In this document: positions 38,701-50,440 of the stretch, one piece after another
Position numbering within the stretch: the stretch's first letter is position 1
Layout: every line of letters begins with the position of its first letter
Assembly (NCBI GenBank): GCA_002751075.1
Contig: NAOQ01000142.1
Span: forward strand, 1-63,244
Length of the DNA stretch: 63,244 nt
Source of the DNA: Ichthyophonus hoferi
Lineage: Eukaryota > Opisthokonta > Ichthyosporea > Ichthyophonida > Ichthyophonidae
Direction: 5' to 3'
Notes under the pieces: generated by a model
Seen by the model: only the letters and a program-made list of their open reading frames with translations
The model's database searches: none
Told to the model about the DNA's origin: nothing
Program-made: the position numbers and the translations under genes

Positions 38701-41700
38701 TGCCATTATAAATGGGTGCATACTTATACTCCCAGGACACATCTATATTCACATATGTAAAAGCCCCTTCTATATAGGCACAAACCATTTCCCTACAATT
38801 AATAATAATGTAAAAATACACCATCATACTACTGTTCTAATTGTATAATTCATATACAGGGCTTTATGAGTAATCTATCTACTTTCCAATTGTGGGGTAA
38901 AGATGTCACTTTTAACCCAGTGCCTCACCGTTTATCTGTGGCTTTGAAGCAGGCTTCGATATCACCAGGTCTATATTACCAAAACACAGGGCTGTATGAT
39001 TGGGGGGAATACAATATAGAACCTAGGCATACATGAAAGGGAAGAAGGGTAATAGGGCAAAGAAGATAAAGGAATGACAGAGGAAAGAAATACATGTCGG
39101 GACATACAATAGGTAACTGAGAGAAAAAGAGTTTTTGATTGGATTATAAAAAATGCGTATTTTAATAGATATATTCATAGAACTGACTGGGTTTACGGGT
39201 AGCCAATGACAACAAGCCCCCTGTGAGAGAACACAAAACTGTCCTTGAAGCCTTGTAAGTGTGATGAGTGGTGCAACAGTTTGCAAGTAAAACTAATATG
39301 ATTGCCTACTTGTCTATTGTTGCATAAACTATATGCACATGGCCTGTAAGGTTTATGATACTTTTATAGCTATAAAAATTGTTGACCAGAGCAAGGCCGT
39401 TTTTATGCACCACATTCACACTCCCTTTCTTTCATTATATGGTTAAATGCTATTGAAGGGCCAGGGTAATATTAAAAACTGATCCAATGACGATGTGTCG
39501 TTTATAGTATACGGCAAGTATGCCACCTCTTTCTCATTTTTGAGTGCACTCTATAATATCAGCTTCTGCATACACAGTCAGTTTAACTGACCTTCATTAG
39601 TGGTAATATGCCTATTGGACACCAGCTGCTACCTGTACATCCTGTTAATTATGTAATTTATATACTACTAAATGGGAAAGGTCCTACCCCTATCTCGAGA
39701 TATCTCGTATAGAGGAAAATATATCCATTTTAATTACATGTTCGCCATACATAGGCAGGATATTCAGAAAGGTGCCAAGGTAGAAAAATGGACTTCACCC
39801 AGGTTAGGAAGCAAGACTGAGGAGAATACTAATTGGGGTAAGTGCATTGGCAGCTAGAGTTTGGGTAGCTGTTATAATAGGCATGATTGGCTAGCTATGC
39901 ATACTATCCTGGGGTACTCAGGGAGCAGGCCTGTTTATAGTATATAGGGTTGAGCATCACCGCTGCATTACAGTGGATGTAGGATTTTCTTTTATTTTCA
40001 TAATTATTATTTTTGGATGGGTGTACGGGTCTGTTTGCGTTTTAATTTTTATGCATGCGCAGTTGTGTATTTTTTATTACATTATAAGCTTTCATTAGAT
40101 GATGTGTGCACAGATTATTTTTTATGTTATTAATCTTTATGTACTAGTAGATAAAGGTATACATCTGCAGTTACTATGTATTAGTAGGGGTATGCAAGGA
40201 AATTATTGGGTGCTATTAACATGGTAACCGCACATCCTTCAGGATCATGGTCGTCGCAGATTAAGGCCAGTCTACCATGCTTGAGGTAATTAGCAATCGT
40301 TTTACCTATTGGCAATAAGGTTGGCCTGGGTATTAGTAGACTGACCTTTATCCACCAGCAAATCTATTACCTCTCAAGCCCCTCCTATTAAAATTTGTAT
40401 CCGAGCCCCCATTAGGCCTGCAAAGATAGGTATGACTACTATAAGTTGTTTAGTTATTGATTGGGCTGTCTGTTTTATGAAATATGGTAGAACAGACCAT
40501 TTAGTATCAAACACAATTTCTATTAGTGTCTGGTCTTTAAAAGCTGGGCATTGTATTGTATATTAAGGAAATATGCACCGAGTCCATAACTAAAGATAAT
40601 TAAAGATAATCAGTTGTCATTGAGGGAAACAGAAGAGAATCCACATGATGGTGATAAGTGAATACTCATAGGTTGCGCAACTGACCCAGACCCAATCAGG
40701 ATCAAGACCTTCCCAAAAACCCTCGAAGGCCAATGTGGTTCCTGTGATCAATTACAGTGGAAAAAAATCATTGGCCACATGCAAGATACCTATTAATGTG
40801 GGTCCAAGGCCAGCATTAGTTGCCAATAAACCTCCCACTAAGGGGTCTACCAGCAAAACCCTTGCCAAGGCAAAGAGGAAGGTATCGGGAAAACCTAAGA
40901 ATTTAAAGGGAGGCAAGGAAGATGTCGGGCCAGTGTTTACCAGCACTCAACCTGGTACAATTATTAGCCCTATCCCTACTATTGCTACAAGGTGTTCCAG
41001 TGAGATTGAGCTAGGACAGTGCATATCAGGGTCTCAGGATGGTTCAGACCCAGCTCGGTCCATAACGTGAGTGTTAGGATATAGGTTATAAAATTTGTTT
41101 ATCAGCATGTTTACCTTAATCTGATATTATAATAGAGAGTATGCCAAGTCTACTGTGCATATTTGATCGTGTTTAATAAAGGAATAAAGAGATGGCCAGT
41201 ATTAACTGTACTGGGTTGTATCTATTCTCCCAACTATACTCTTTTCCATGTTCATTCTCCCCAATCCATATGCCGTTCATACTATATAACACACATCGAT
41301 CCTTAGTTACTTGTATACTGCTTCAGCAACTAAGAAAATTATACTAACGCATATCAATAATTCACAGTGAAACCGAAAAGCCAAATATCATAAAACCAAC
41401 CAATGCAAAACATGCCACAAAAGAGGCGAGTGCTTTACAATGGCTGCTACTCACTCTTACTATATCAGTCTTTCTGTTCCTTTAATGTTCTCCCTATATG
41501 TTGTGGGTTTTACTTTAAAATGACTATGAAAACATATGGCCAAGCCTTTTATTATGAAGTTGAATTATACTGTTAGCCGCAAGTTGCTGGGCTGTCCTGC
41601 GTACTGTGTATTTTACAAATATCCCAATAGCTGCCTAGAAATCAGATATAACATGTTGCGGTCATCAGTCATATCCTGTAACTACTAATGTATTACCTTA

Positions 41701-42289
41701 ATATAATCCTGACCTCCACGGAATTGGTGGGTACAATAGAGGGGTGACAGTAAGCCAATCAAACGACTCAAAATAGCTAAGAACCTTGACATTACCCAGG
41801 TGCCATTGTTAGCAAGCCAAGCCAAGGTAAGGGGTAGGAAACGAGTAAAGAATGTACTGGTATATTACCTCTATATGTTCTCTCTATGGTCTTACTAATG
41901 TAGTTGGCACGGTATGTGAGCTAGTGTGTAGGCCCCAATGGTGCAGCCTACATTTTCAAGGTGGGTCTGGCCAATAAAGATGGTTTAATCGTAAAGCTTA
42001 AAAAGGTTCAATTATGTCCCTCTTCTAAGGATTAATCGCTAGATTATAGCCAATGCAATGTAACATGGAGCCAACCAGGTCATTGCCGATGCATCTCTTG
42101 ACCTAGTATGATTCATTACGAGAATCATACAGATGGTCCCTCTAACCTCCTTCCTCTTTCATGGCACAGTGGGATAAGCTATCTACCGACCTGCTCAAGG
42201 CCTATTTGAAAGACCAAGGAATAAGGCACAGGGCTAAAGAAAAGAAGGCTGTGTATGTTGAATTGGTGGAGAAACATCTGGCCAAGTGA
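35793..42289 (+). CDS. C18orf63: C18orf63 (DUF4708) homologue with SAP-like C-terminus
   Basis: Exon model: 35793-35877, 36330-36382 (weak), 37072-37179, 37347-37398, 37535-37611, 37693-37893, 38239-38348 (or ending 38321), 38576-38651, 38860-38993, 39755-39837, 40700-41066, 41368-41429, 41800-41826, 41932-41960, 42170-42289; about 520-528 codons. The function of the family is unknown. Alignment from memory with human C18orf63 is convincing. MAILFRAEVTWPDLAWAVVR matches its N-terminal SLFFITLPDL region. YVRGPFLPASGKRPAI matches LLVQGRDFLSQMGKQSA. CYVLPTCHEARIA, then DIPSQCPFHTWTDMQTYW, match the CYVLPS and IPPDCPFHSYEDFQMHW blocks. AEEIAKGFMSNLSTF matches the LEVVLKSFLSDL block. A low-complexity Lys/Pro/Ser-rich region (exon 11) follows, and the last exon encodes a SAP-like helix pair (LSTDLLKAYLKDQGI). 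About 40-60 residues expected near exon 2 are missing from this model. The donor of exon 12 is weak. Confidence 0.8.
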
Positions 42290-43767
42290 TTGACTGGCAC
42301 GGTATTTATATTTAATTTCTTTCTGTAAAATGTTACCATTTGACAATCTCATAAGCATGCCAATGTGCCATGGTAATATTATAGTCAGCAATAACATAGG
42401 TCTTTAATAACCATGCAACCCTCATATATGAGTCATACAGTATAGACCTAAATGGCTTATGCAATGTAGCTCTTATCATCACATATTGGTCATTATTCTG
42501 CATCTTGAGGTATGGGGTGGAACGTATAATATTTTCTCCTGCCTTATTTAACCAATGTGACCATATTCACTGTCTAAAGAGCTCTGTATACCTCCGAGTG
42601 TGTCAAGAAGTGTGTGCCTTGGGTGTATGTATCTCTTGTGCACTTATCTAAGCTAGGCACCTAGATATCAGGCATTACAGCCATTACATTTATTAAAGTG
42701 AAATCCAAAACAATAAAAAGAAATGCGGGAAAAATCAAAATATGTATCGAAATATAGAAGGAAATTGTGTACATGTGGCTAAATGATAATAAAGATGGCA
42801 AAACCTGCAACAGGACCTAATATATATTCACAGGGGTATTTGCAATATATCTATGGATAGATTGTACTTTAATTATCCTGTAGGAATATGTAAATAAACG
42901 ATTCGTTCCAGTGGTCCAGGCAATTTTAATCAATAATCTACCTCTCCCTCTCTCCAATACTACTATACATCTACCCCCGACAACCAATGAAACCATAATA
43001 ATCTCTTCATTCTCCTTTACCACTACACTTTCCCTTTGTTCAAACGACCGATCACGTTCCTTCTTGTTGCATCTCCTGTTCATCAGTGGACACTGGATTT
43101 CAGCACTGTCTCTCCAATCGGTTATATGATAACGCCGAGTAATTCCAGTATATGTACCCCAGGGCAGTAAGACAGACAATGCAAGAGAAAATATACTGTG
43201 CATGGAAAATAAAGATGTAAAAGATAAAGATAAGTTAGTAAGTTAAGAGTAAACAGAGGGAGTAGTGTTTAATTACATACCCCTTAGTGGGTGTTCTTAC
43301 TGTTCTTACACATACAAAATAACAACGTATCACAGTCATTAATCTCTCTTTGGTGGCTAAGTATTAGTTCCTAGGCAGTAACACCAAGCCGCACCAGGGC
43401 CAACATGCAACCAACGTCATGTTGGGTATTGAATGGTATCTATAATTATGCGTCAAGAGCAGTAAATAGACCTCTACCTCCAAGCACACCAGCCAGCCCT
43501 TGACCTATTATGTCATACCAGCCCACCCACTCACCATAATAAGTGAAGCATCAATTAATTCCCGGCCCTCATTAACTAATTCACTGCTGTCATTAACTGG
43601 TGCAACCCTGAGTTCCCAACCAGTCAATAAATAGGTACCACAGAGACTGAAATAATTTTTATTCCCCAACCAGCATCTAACCCATAGCTAGCCACATTCA
43701 ATAAGGCATAGTCAAAGAGATAGAGCAAGGTATGGGAAAGATCGTATGTCAGCAGCTAGACTAGAAC
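42290..43767. other. Convergent intergenic region
   Basis: Lies between the 3' ends of the C18orf63 homologue (+) and the phosphatase gene (-). No gene recognised. A minus-strand open frame at 42817-43203 (128 codons) has no recognisable motif or splice support. A minus-strand AATAAA lies at 43658-43663, about 105 bases past the phosphatase stop. Confidence 0.5.
43658..43663 (-). terminator. Putative polyadenylation signal AATAAA
   Basis: A canonical hexamer about 105 bases downstream of the stop codon of the phosphatase gene. No experimental support. Confidence 0.4.
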
Positions 43768-46700
43768 CTACCTGGTAATAACCACAGGGATCAGGTCAAT
43801 GTTCTTAGGGTAGTAGGGCACATGGCCCACGGCTGCCAAGAGGGCCTGGATAAAACTATTGTGGGTAACCACCGCTATGTAGCGTACCTTTGGGCCTGTC
43901 ACCACCCCAACGAAGGAAAAATTAGGTCCGAATATATTATAGGAACTACGCAAAGGTACTAAAATAACAGTAACGTATCTATCACATTATTCAATAAAAA
44001 GTTAGTTGGTCAGTAGAAGACATTATTAGAAGACTCGGAGAGAGTGTGTGTTGGCAAGCCCATAAGAAGGGCCACTAGATAGCAGGGCCATAGATGGGAG
44101 TATACCACGCCGTTAGGTGCTATAACCCTGTATACACCCATCACATCGCAGAGCTCTCTCCTATAGCTACCAAGACTACCAGTTTACACAGACCACCTCC
44201 CTACATATAGTAGGCAAAATCTGGCAGATACCTCAGGCCTACACCTACTATAGCCTATACATACATACACACGAAGCACAGATAACCCCTGCCCTCTCGT
44301 TTCCCCAGTATCTTATCTAGTAAATACTTCTCACCTACCGGCCTGCAGCCATAATTCGTTAAGAAATTTAGAGGCCCTTATCCGTGCCTATGAACCCGCC
44401 AATGGTGTTAGGTATAAATCAGCTCTTTGGCCCAATCATAATCAGTCTACATTCCCCCTTACCTCGTCATGGCTCTCATCCATAGTTCCCCATAACCTGC
44501 AAAAGGGCAAAGGGGCAGGTTAGGTCAGAGCAAAAACATAATAGGAGATAGATATACAGCGTAGGGAACAGGGTAACCTACACATCGGAATCATTGGCAA
44601 TTAGAGAGAAGTCAAAGGTGCGGTATAAGGGCTGTAGCTGACTAATAGAGCTACGTTTATCACATGTGTGTAGTCCGATCAGCTCACGACATCCTTCCAT
44701 TACTAACGTCTGTGATATTGACATTATTACCGAAATTAGTACCAACATGCCTAGAAGTAGGTATAAATACATAGTGTATATCCGGTTACGGTGTATGCAT
44801 AAACAGAGAAGGGATATATCATATATAGTGCTATATAGACATAATGGCTTATAATATGCCAGTGCCGTGGGGTATGATCTGGTATACCACCAATTTACAA
44901 CACATTGTATGGCCAGCCAATAGTCTTGTAGAACCAAGACTTATTGAAATCTCTCCCCCCCCTGCCCCACCCCCCCTTCTAATAGGACAGAGAGCAAAAG
45001 AAATCAAGGAAGAACCCATAAGGCAGTGTGTAGTGAAAGAGGAAATAACCGGATAAGATAAAAGGTACCTTGTCACCCAGACCTTGAAACACATAGGCCG
45101 TAGTGTTAAGGGTGCGAGTGAGAGGGGAGGACACAACCAGATTTAGATAAAGACCTTCCTTTACCTAGGATCACATGTGTGAATTGGGTGGATAGATACA
45201 AATGGTCATGACTAGGCCCTGTCCTTAGTCCTACGATACTTCCCGTCTTACTCTCCGCACCCTGGCCCATCTTTATCATTCTGATTCTCTTCGTCATTCT
45301 CTCACACACCACAGACAATAATTAGTGCCCTATCCCACTCTATGGGCACCTTCAGTTTGGCCCAGTCCACTATATACAGGGTGGACCTACCTCGTTCATT
45401 ACCACAGCGTTAAGGCCCTGGGCCTGCTGTACTCCCAAGTCCGTCAATTGTGCATCAGTATACATAGGGTCTAGGGCATACTTCGCATCCCAGGCTGCAG
45501 TACCATAGGTTGCCTCGGCTGAAGCAAGATATTATTAGGCAAACAGCATAACCATCACGGTTAACCAAGCATTGTCTATCACCCCTCCCTACCATACCCT
45601 TGCAGGCATATACATTTACAAAGTCTATCTCCTATTATCTTTTTTTTTTCTCTATCGATCTTTTGTTGACTATCAACTATTATCAATGCATCGTAATAAG
45701 GCAATATATAAGTAAAGGATATACAGGGGGTATATAAACTGGGTATATGGCATAGAGAGCATACAGATAATACAGTAAGGGAATATATCAGGAATAGGGT
45801 ATACTAAGGATGACCATGGTCCCATTATATCATAGCCTACCTACATTAAGGATGACTATGGTCCAATTATATCATAACCTACCTACATTAAGGATGACAT
45901 TGGTCCAATTATATCACAGCCTACCTACATTAAGCATTAAGGAGGACATTGGTCCAATTATATCATAGCCTACCTACATTATGGATGCCCTCGCCATGAC
46001 GTACCAGATAAAGTAGTTTGGCATCCTTGTTCTGGAAGGACACTATTGGTTAAGAATCATAATACTGAATATTGACTGCATCCAAATAACCAATTGTCTA
46101 CTAATTGGTTAACCGGGCATACGCTACAACGCCAATTACTGGTTAATTATATAGCAGCCTATAACCTCTCTACCATTCCTTCCCTACCTATATCATTGAA
46201 CTAATATCATTACTTTGGTTTAACAAGGTGATTTGTCATATTATCTCCCATACAATCATTGGCTACTACCATGATATCTTTCCTATTCATATCAATCGTC
46301 TCACAACCTATGGTCCCACTCTAATCATTCTTCCTCGTGTTGATTGGTCTCCTTAGCCGAACCTCATGTCCTTCCCATAGCCCCCTATATCTCCTTTTTA
46401 TACACACAGGCACACAACTATACTCGTATATATGTAGATATAAAAAATATAAAATCACATAATCCTATTACTACCCACATGCTCTACCAGACAGTATAGT
46501 ATATTTGACGTATTCTTCCATAGTCCAATAGCCAACGAGAGTACTATTTTAAATGTAAACACGTTCTACATCAATAGAATAGCCATAAAGAGGGACCTAC
46601 CAATGATCTAAGTTGTAGGTCCAAGTCATTCCAAGTGGGTAAAATAGCGCCCAGTCGTGAAGGGGTATTGGCTGGCTGTTTAAAATCTAGAATACAGGGG

Positions 46701-47075
46701 CGAGTGGAGTGGCCGTGTGTCATACAACCTGCTCTCGCCTGCTTATATATCTCTGACCTATTTCTAGGCGTCTATATATAAAAAAAGAAATCCCCAAACC
46801 CATATATCTGGTTTGTTCTGTGTCCTACTCTCCTTTCCTTTCTCAATTCCACCCATCCTCCTCTCCTCTCCCTTCTTTATTCCGGACTTATGCTAACCTC
46901 TATTTCTGTCTCAATAGGTACCATAATACAACATTATTCTTTTATGTAATGTCCGTCAACTCCAAGTCATACCTTGCATAAAGTAACCTGATAGACTTTT
47001 AAATTTATTTCCCAAGCCCTCATCTCCTGTGACATGTGAGAGGCACAGCAAGATGTTAAGAAGTACCAGGGCCAT
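43768..47075 (-). CDS. Secreted histidine phosphatase superfamily (PMU1/phosphoglycerate-mutase-like), complete
   Basis: Exons: 47075-46973, 46728-46601, 46031-45974, 45518-45391, 45158-45069, 44709-44582, 44496-44463, 44387-44339, 43895-43768; all phases agree, 281 residues. Branch-1 histidine phosphatases move phosphate through a phosphohistidine. The RHG motif is LLYLVRHGEGIHN (His about 89). A second arginine sits in SSPLTRTLNTTAY (Arg about 154), an acidic element in ECRELIG-type GCRELIGLHTCDKR, and the second catalytic His in VAVVTHNSF-like IAVVTHNSF (His about 251). The order SGYF, then WNDL, then RHGEG and AEATYGTAAWD is that of the PMU1/plant PGM-like group, not glycolytic mutase. 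An N-terminal MALVLLNILLCLSHVTG is a likely signal peptide, so the product is probably secreted or lysosomal. Substrate unknown. The stop follows a GTAGGT that could be a donor, so a further 3' exon is not excluded. Confidence 0.9.
45805..45980. repeat. 42-bp tandem repeat, about 4 copies, overlapping a 5' splice site
   Basis: The motif CTACCTACATT recurs at 45837, 45879, 45921 and 45970 (last spacing 49 by a 7-base insertion). The 45970 copy holds the real donor of the phosphatase RHG exon on the minus strand; the other three carry the same donor-like sequence inside the intron. Confidence 0.85.
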
Positions 47076-49479
47076 CTTGATTACTGATTGATGGTTGATG
47101 GTTAGGAAGTGGTGGTATTAGATATTGAACCAAGTCAAAATAATACTAATTCTTTTTATATAACTATAACCCCTCCTCCATCGCCTGGAACTCCTCAGTT
47201 TTTCGTTCCTTAGCTCCCTCCTTTCCACGGCAGTCAACCACCCCCCTTTTACTTTGTAAGCATTTTTATATATAAACAGCCTCTAAACGAGCAACTGGGC
47301 TCTGTATATTCCCTATACATGGTACTCTAGATTGTTGAATGATGTATGAATTGATGATAATTGAGGTCGTAGATGCTTGTTTGAAAGATATGCACGATTG
47401 GTGATTGTTGGATAAGAATACGGAAAATAGACAAGTCTGTGAGTCTTAATAACAACAAACAAAATTAAATATGTATATATATATAGGTATAAAAGCCGTT
47501 GACTCCGGACCTACGGCTAAAATCTCATTGAAATCCGTACCCGAATTTTTAAAAACAATGTAAAGAGAAACTATACAAAAGGCGACATGCTATCATATAA
47601 CAGCAACAACAACAGACACATAAGGCCATTATATATATATACCTACGAGCTATCTTTTCCAGGTTCTTACTTTTCTTATCCTTTCCCCTGAATGTGTCCT
47701 CTCCTATATCAACCCACTACCTCTCTCTCCTCCTACTATTATTTATTGGAATATAAATATATATTCTATTTATTTGTGATTTACTATTATTCACTACTAT
47801 GTACTATTTTATTTATAAAGGTACTCTCTCTTGTACAGGCTAAAAAGTAAATATGCATTGCTTTCCTATGGTGATTGGTTGGGCAAGCATACAAAAATTT
47901 AGTACATGTTGTAGTATCTCTGGCATATTATTGGTTGACTATGGTTTATTGGTCTGGTTTTAACCAGTGGTTATTAATAACTAAAAAAATATAGTGGGTT
48001 ACAGAATGAAAAAGTTAAATATTTACGAGAAAATGTGCTAGCACGCATGTTTACAAGGGATAGAAACTGTTCGAATTGGTAACTAATATATTTTGCACCC
48101 ACTGATGGCAATACTATCTATGGTTTTATTAATCACAAAGGTATATACAAAGGACAGTATTCTAACCTTGCAATGTTATGTATCCAAAGGATATTGATTA
48201 TTGTGCAATCAAGCATCTACAGTAAATTCCCACCAACATTTCAAAAATAGCTGCTATAAATAACAGATGAAGGTTCAGAAATCAAATTCAAGGTGGAACT
48301 TTCCTGATAATAATTATAACGACGCATTCATTCTTATATTGTATTAGAAGTCACTATTTCTTTGTAGAATATGTGTAGAGTTTTACACGCACACCTCACC
48401 CCCAAGGAGTATCGCAAATGTCTGCGACGAGGACCTTTAATATGGACTTTTGTTTTCTTTTACACTCTTTTCTCATCATATCTTAACTCTAGTTTTGCTA
48501 TCTTGTTGGCGTAACTTACAGATGCTCCATTAACGAATCTATCAGGTTGAAGATATATGCAACTAATCAATCCTGTGCCACTTCAATTTTAAGTACTTAC
48601 GATTTAAAGGTACAATTGCGATTAACGATCTTGTAACACTCTCCCATTGGCTTGAGCGTCAGAGAGAGCCAAAAGAAAAAGAAATAGATGGTGAATTAGC
48701 ACATTTTCTCGTTGACGTAATAGTGTTCATATACTGAATACTATGACAAAAGAATCGATCTACTTATTATCTGGGCTTCGATCAAGCCTTCTTATTCATC
48801 TATGGCTAGCCATCTTGTAACATATTGCAATGGCCTCTAGTACAAGAAGTAGTAAAATAGATGTTTTCCCAAAGATTAAAGATTTGCCAATGCAAGAGAG
48901 ATTTATTGAACAAATAAAATAAAAAATAATATCAAATTCATTTCATTAAAGAGGCTATAGCATAAATACCGAATTCAATAGTAGCTCCTTTTCAGCCAAC
49001 TGAGCACACAACATATTCTTGACGGATAATTTACCTTTCTACAATAACAATCAACAATGTTTAAATATTTTTACTAATAGTTTAAATGCAAAGCTTAACA
49101 GGTTGAAGACAAAATCTTTCCAACAATATAGTTTTGACACTAAAAATCTAAAACTATTCGGTGCATAGGTGCAGGGTTAATCGATTAGATGATACAACAT
49201 ATTTTGGTATTTTCCTATTAGGAAACTACTCTCTCCAACCTCTTCATAGCAAAGGAATATATATATTTACAATCATGTCGCGTTTAATCAACAAGAAAGT
49301 CCCAGCAGGTTGACTTATAAACATTCTGTTGAAGGATAATATCACATAAAATTGGCAAGGTAAATACCAGAATAGGGGGACCAAAAACTGTCAGTACAAA
49401 GCTATTTTTGACTTTTAAGTATCAAATTGATACGTAATGCAGGTTATCAGGTTTTGTTCTTCATTTTTTGTTATTTAAA
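47076..49479. other. AT-rich intergenic desert
   Basis: Upstream of the phosphatase gene. TA microsatellites near 47470-47640. No gene or RNA recognised. Confidence 0.5.
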
Positions 49480-49914
49480 TTATTTTTTATAATAATCCGC
49501 AGTAATTTTGATGACTTCTCTGCATACTTTGGGGGCTCCAATTAGGTGTTTTTTAGAAGTATATCCTGCTAGGCTAGCGATAGATGGAGCACTTAGCTCT
49601 ACTCCGCCTACAATAAAAAGATCAGACAAGTTTGATGTAAAAGAAGGAGTGTATGATAATTCTATCCTCGGTTGTCTAAAGTATTCTTCCACAAATTGAG
49701 GAGAGACTCCTGCCTTGATATGCATTGGTGAGTTTGTGGTAATAGCACAGTGTAAACGATCAGTGAGAGATGCTACCGCTGGGTGTATGTAATAGTTATA
49801 ATTATTATTACAAATAACTAAACATTTCTCATTATTCTCAATAGGAGAAAGATCGGAGCACTGATGATTATAATCAAGTGTCAACAAAGAACTGGACATT
49901 GTAATAAAGTACAA
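49480..49914 (-). CDS. Element X open reading frame (144 aa), unknown function
   Basis: One open frame from an ATG shared with copy 1 (MSSSLLTLDYNHQC here). The protein has balanced composition with conserved blocks also legible in copy 1: SPIEN, YYIHPA, IKAGVSPQFVEEYF, and VGGVELSAPSIASLAGY near the end. I recognise no catalytic motif, zinc finger or nucleic-acid-binding signature. It may be a fragment of a larger element protein or a non-autonomous element's product. A true gene that was copied is an alternative. Confidence 0.45.
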   Translation of the reverse strand: MYFITMSSSLLTLDYNHQCSDLSPIENNEKCLVICNNNYNYYIHPAVASLTDRLHCAITTNSPMHIKAGVSPQFVEEYFRQPRIELSYTPSFTSNLSDLFIVGGVELSAPSIASLAGYTSKKHLIGAPKVCREVIKITADYYKK

Positions 49915-50440
49915 TAGTTATAGAATGCAGGCCAAATACCCTCTAACCATCCATCAATGAATATATAATATATTGTTAGCAAGTTAAAGAAACGCAAGGC
50001 TTTGTTCATTATGGTTTATACATTATTATCCGTGTCTTTATTAGCTGTTTTCATTCCTTTTTTCTTTTTCGCGACTCTGGCTTATCGTGTATATCAGTAT
50101 AGTTGCGCTCCATATTTTAGTCCAAAATAAAAACAATAATATAGGTCGGCTATTGGCTAATGTGGTTCACATGAGACCAGTACGGCCAAGTAGAATTGTT
50201 TGATCATAATCTTAATTCTTCAATTGGTCTAATGTATTTATCCTTATTTAGACGGCTTTTTTAACTATCCGCATCGAGTCTAATTGTGAATTTTCGGTTC
50301 CTCAACGTGGGTTCAGGTAATTTCCCCTGATTCACTCAGAGTGCCAGTAAAGCAATCAATATTGGGCCAATCACTTTATGATCCGCTACCAGCTTGTCGG
50401 CTATAACACGTGTTCCTTCGGGGTTGACGGTCTTGCAACA
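49480..50440 (-). mobile_element. Unclassified dispersed element X, copy 2 (uninterrupted)
   Basis: Reverse-complement relative of 30697-33100, without the LTR-type insertion. About 525 bases of leader (50440 down to 49915) precede an open reading frame. Homology to copy 1 stops sharply near 50440. No flanking duplication or terminal inverted repeat is recognised. Confidence 0.7.

Noticed and set aside
45805-45980. CRISPR-like array of 42-bp repeats
   Set aside because: The units are directly adjacent tandem copies without unique spacers, in a eukaryotic intron.
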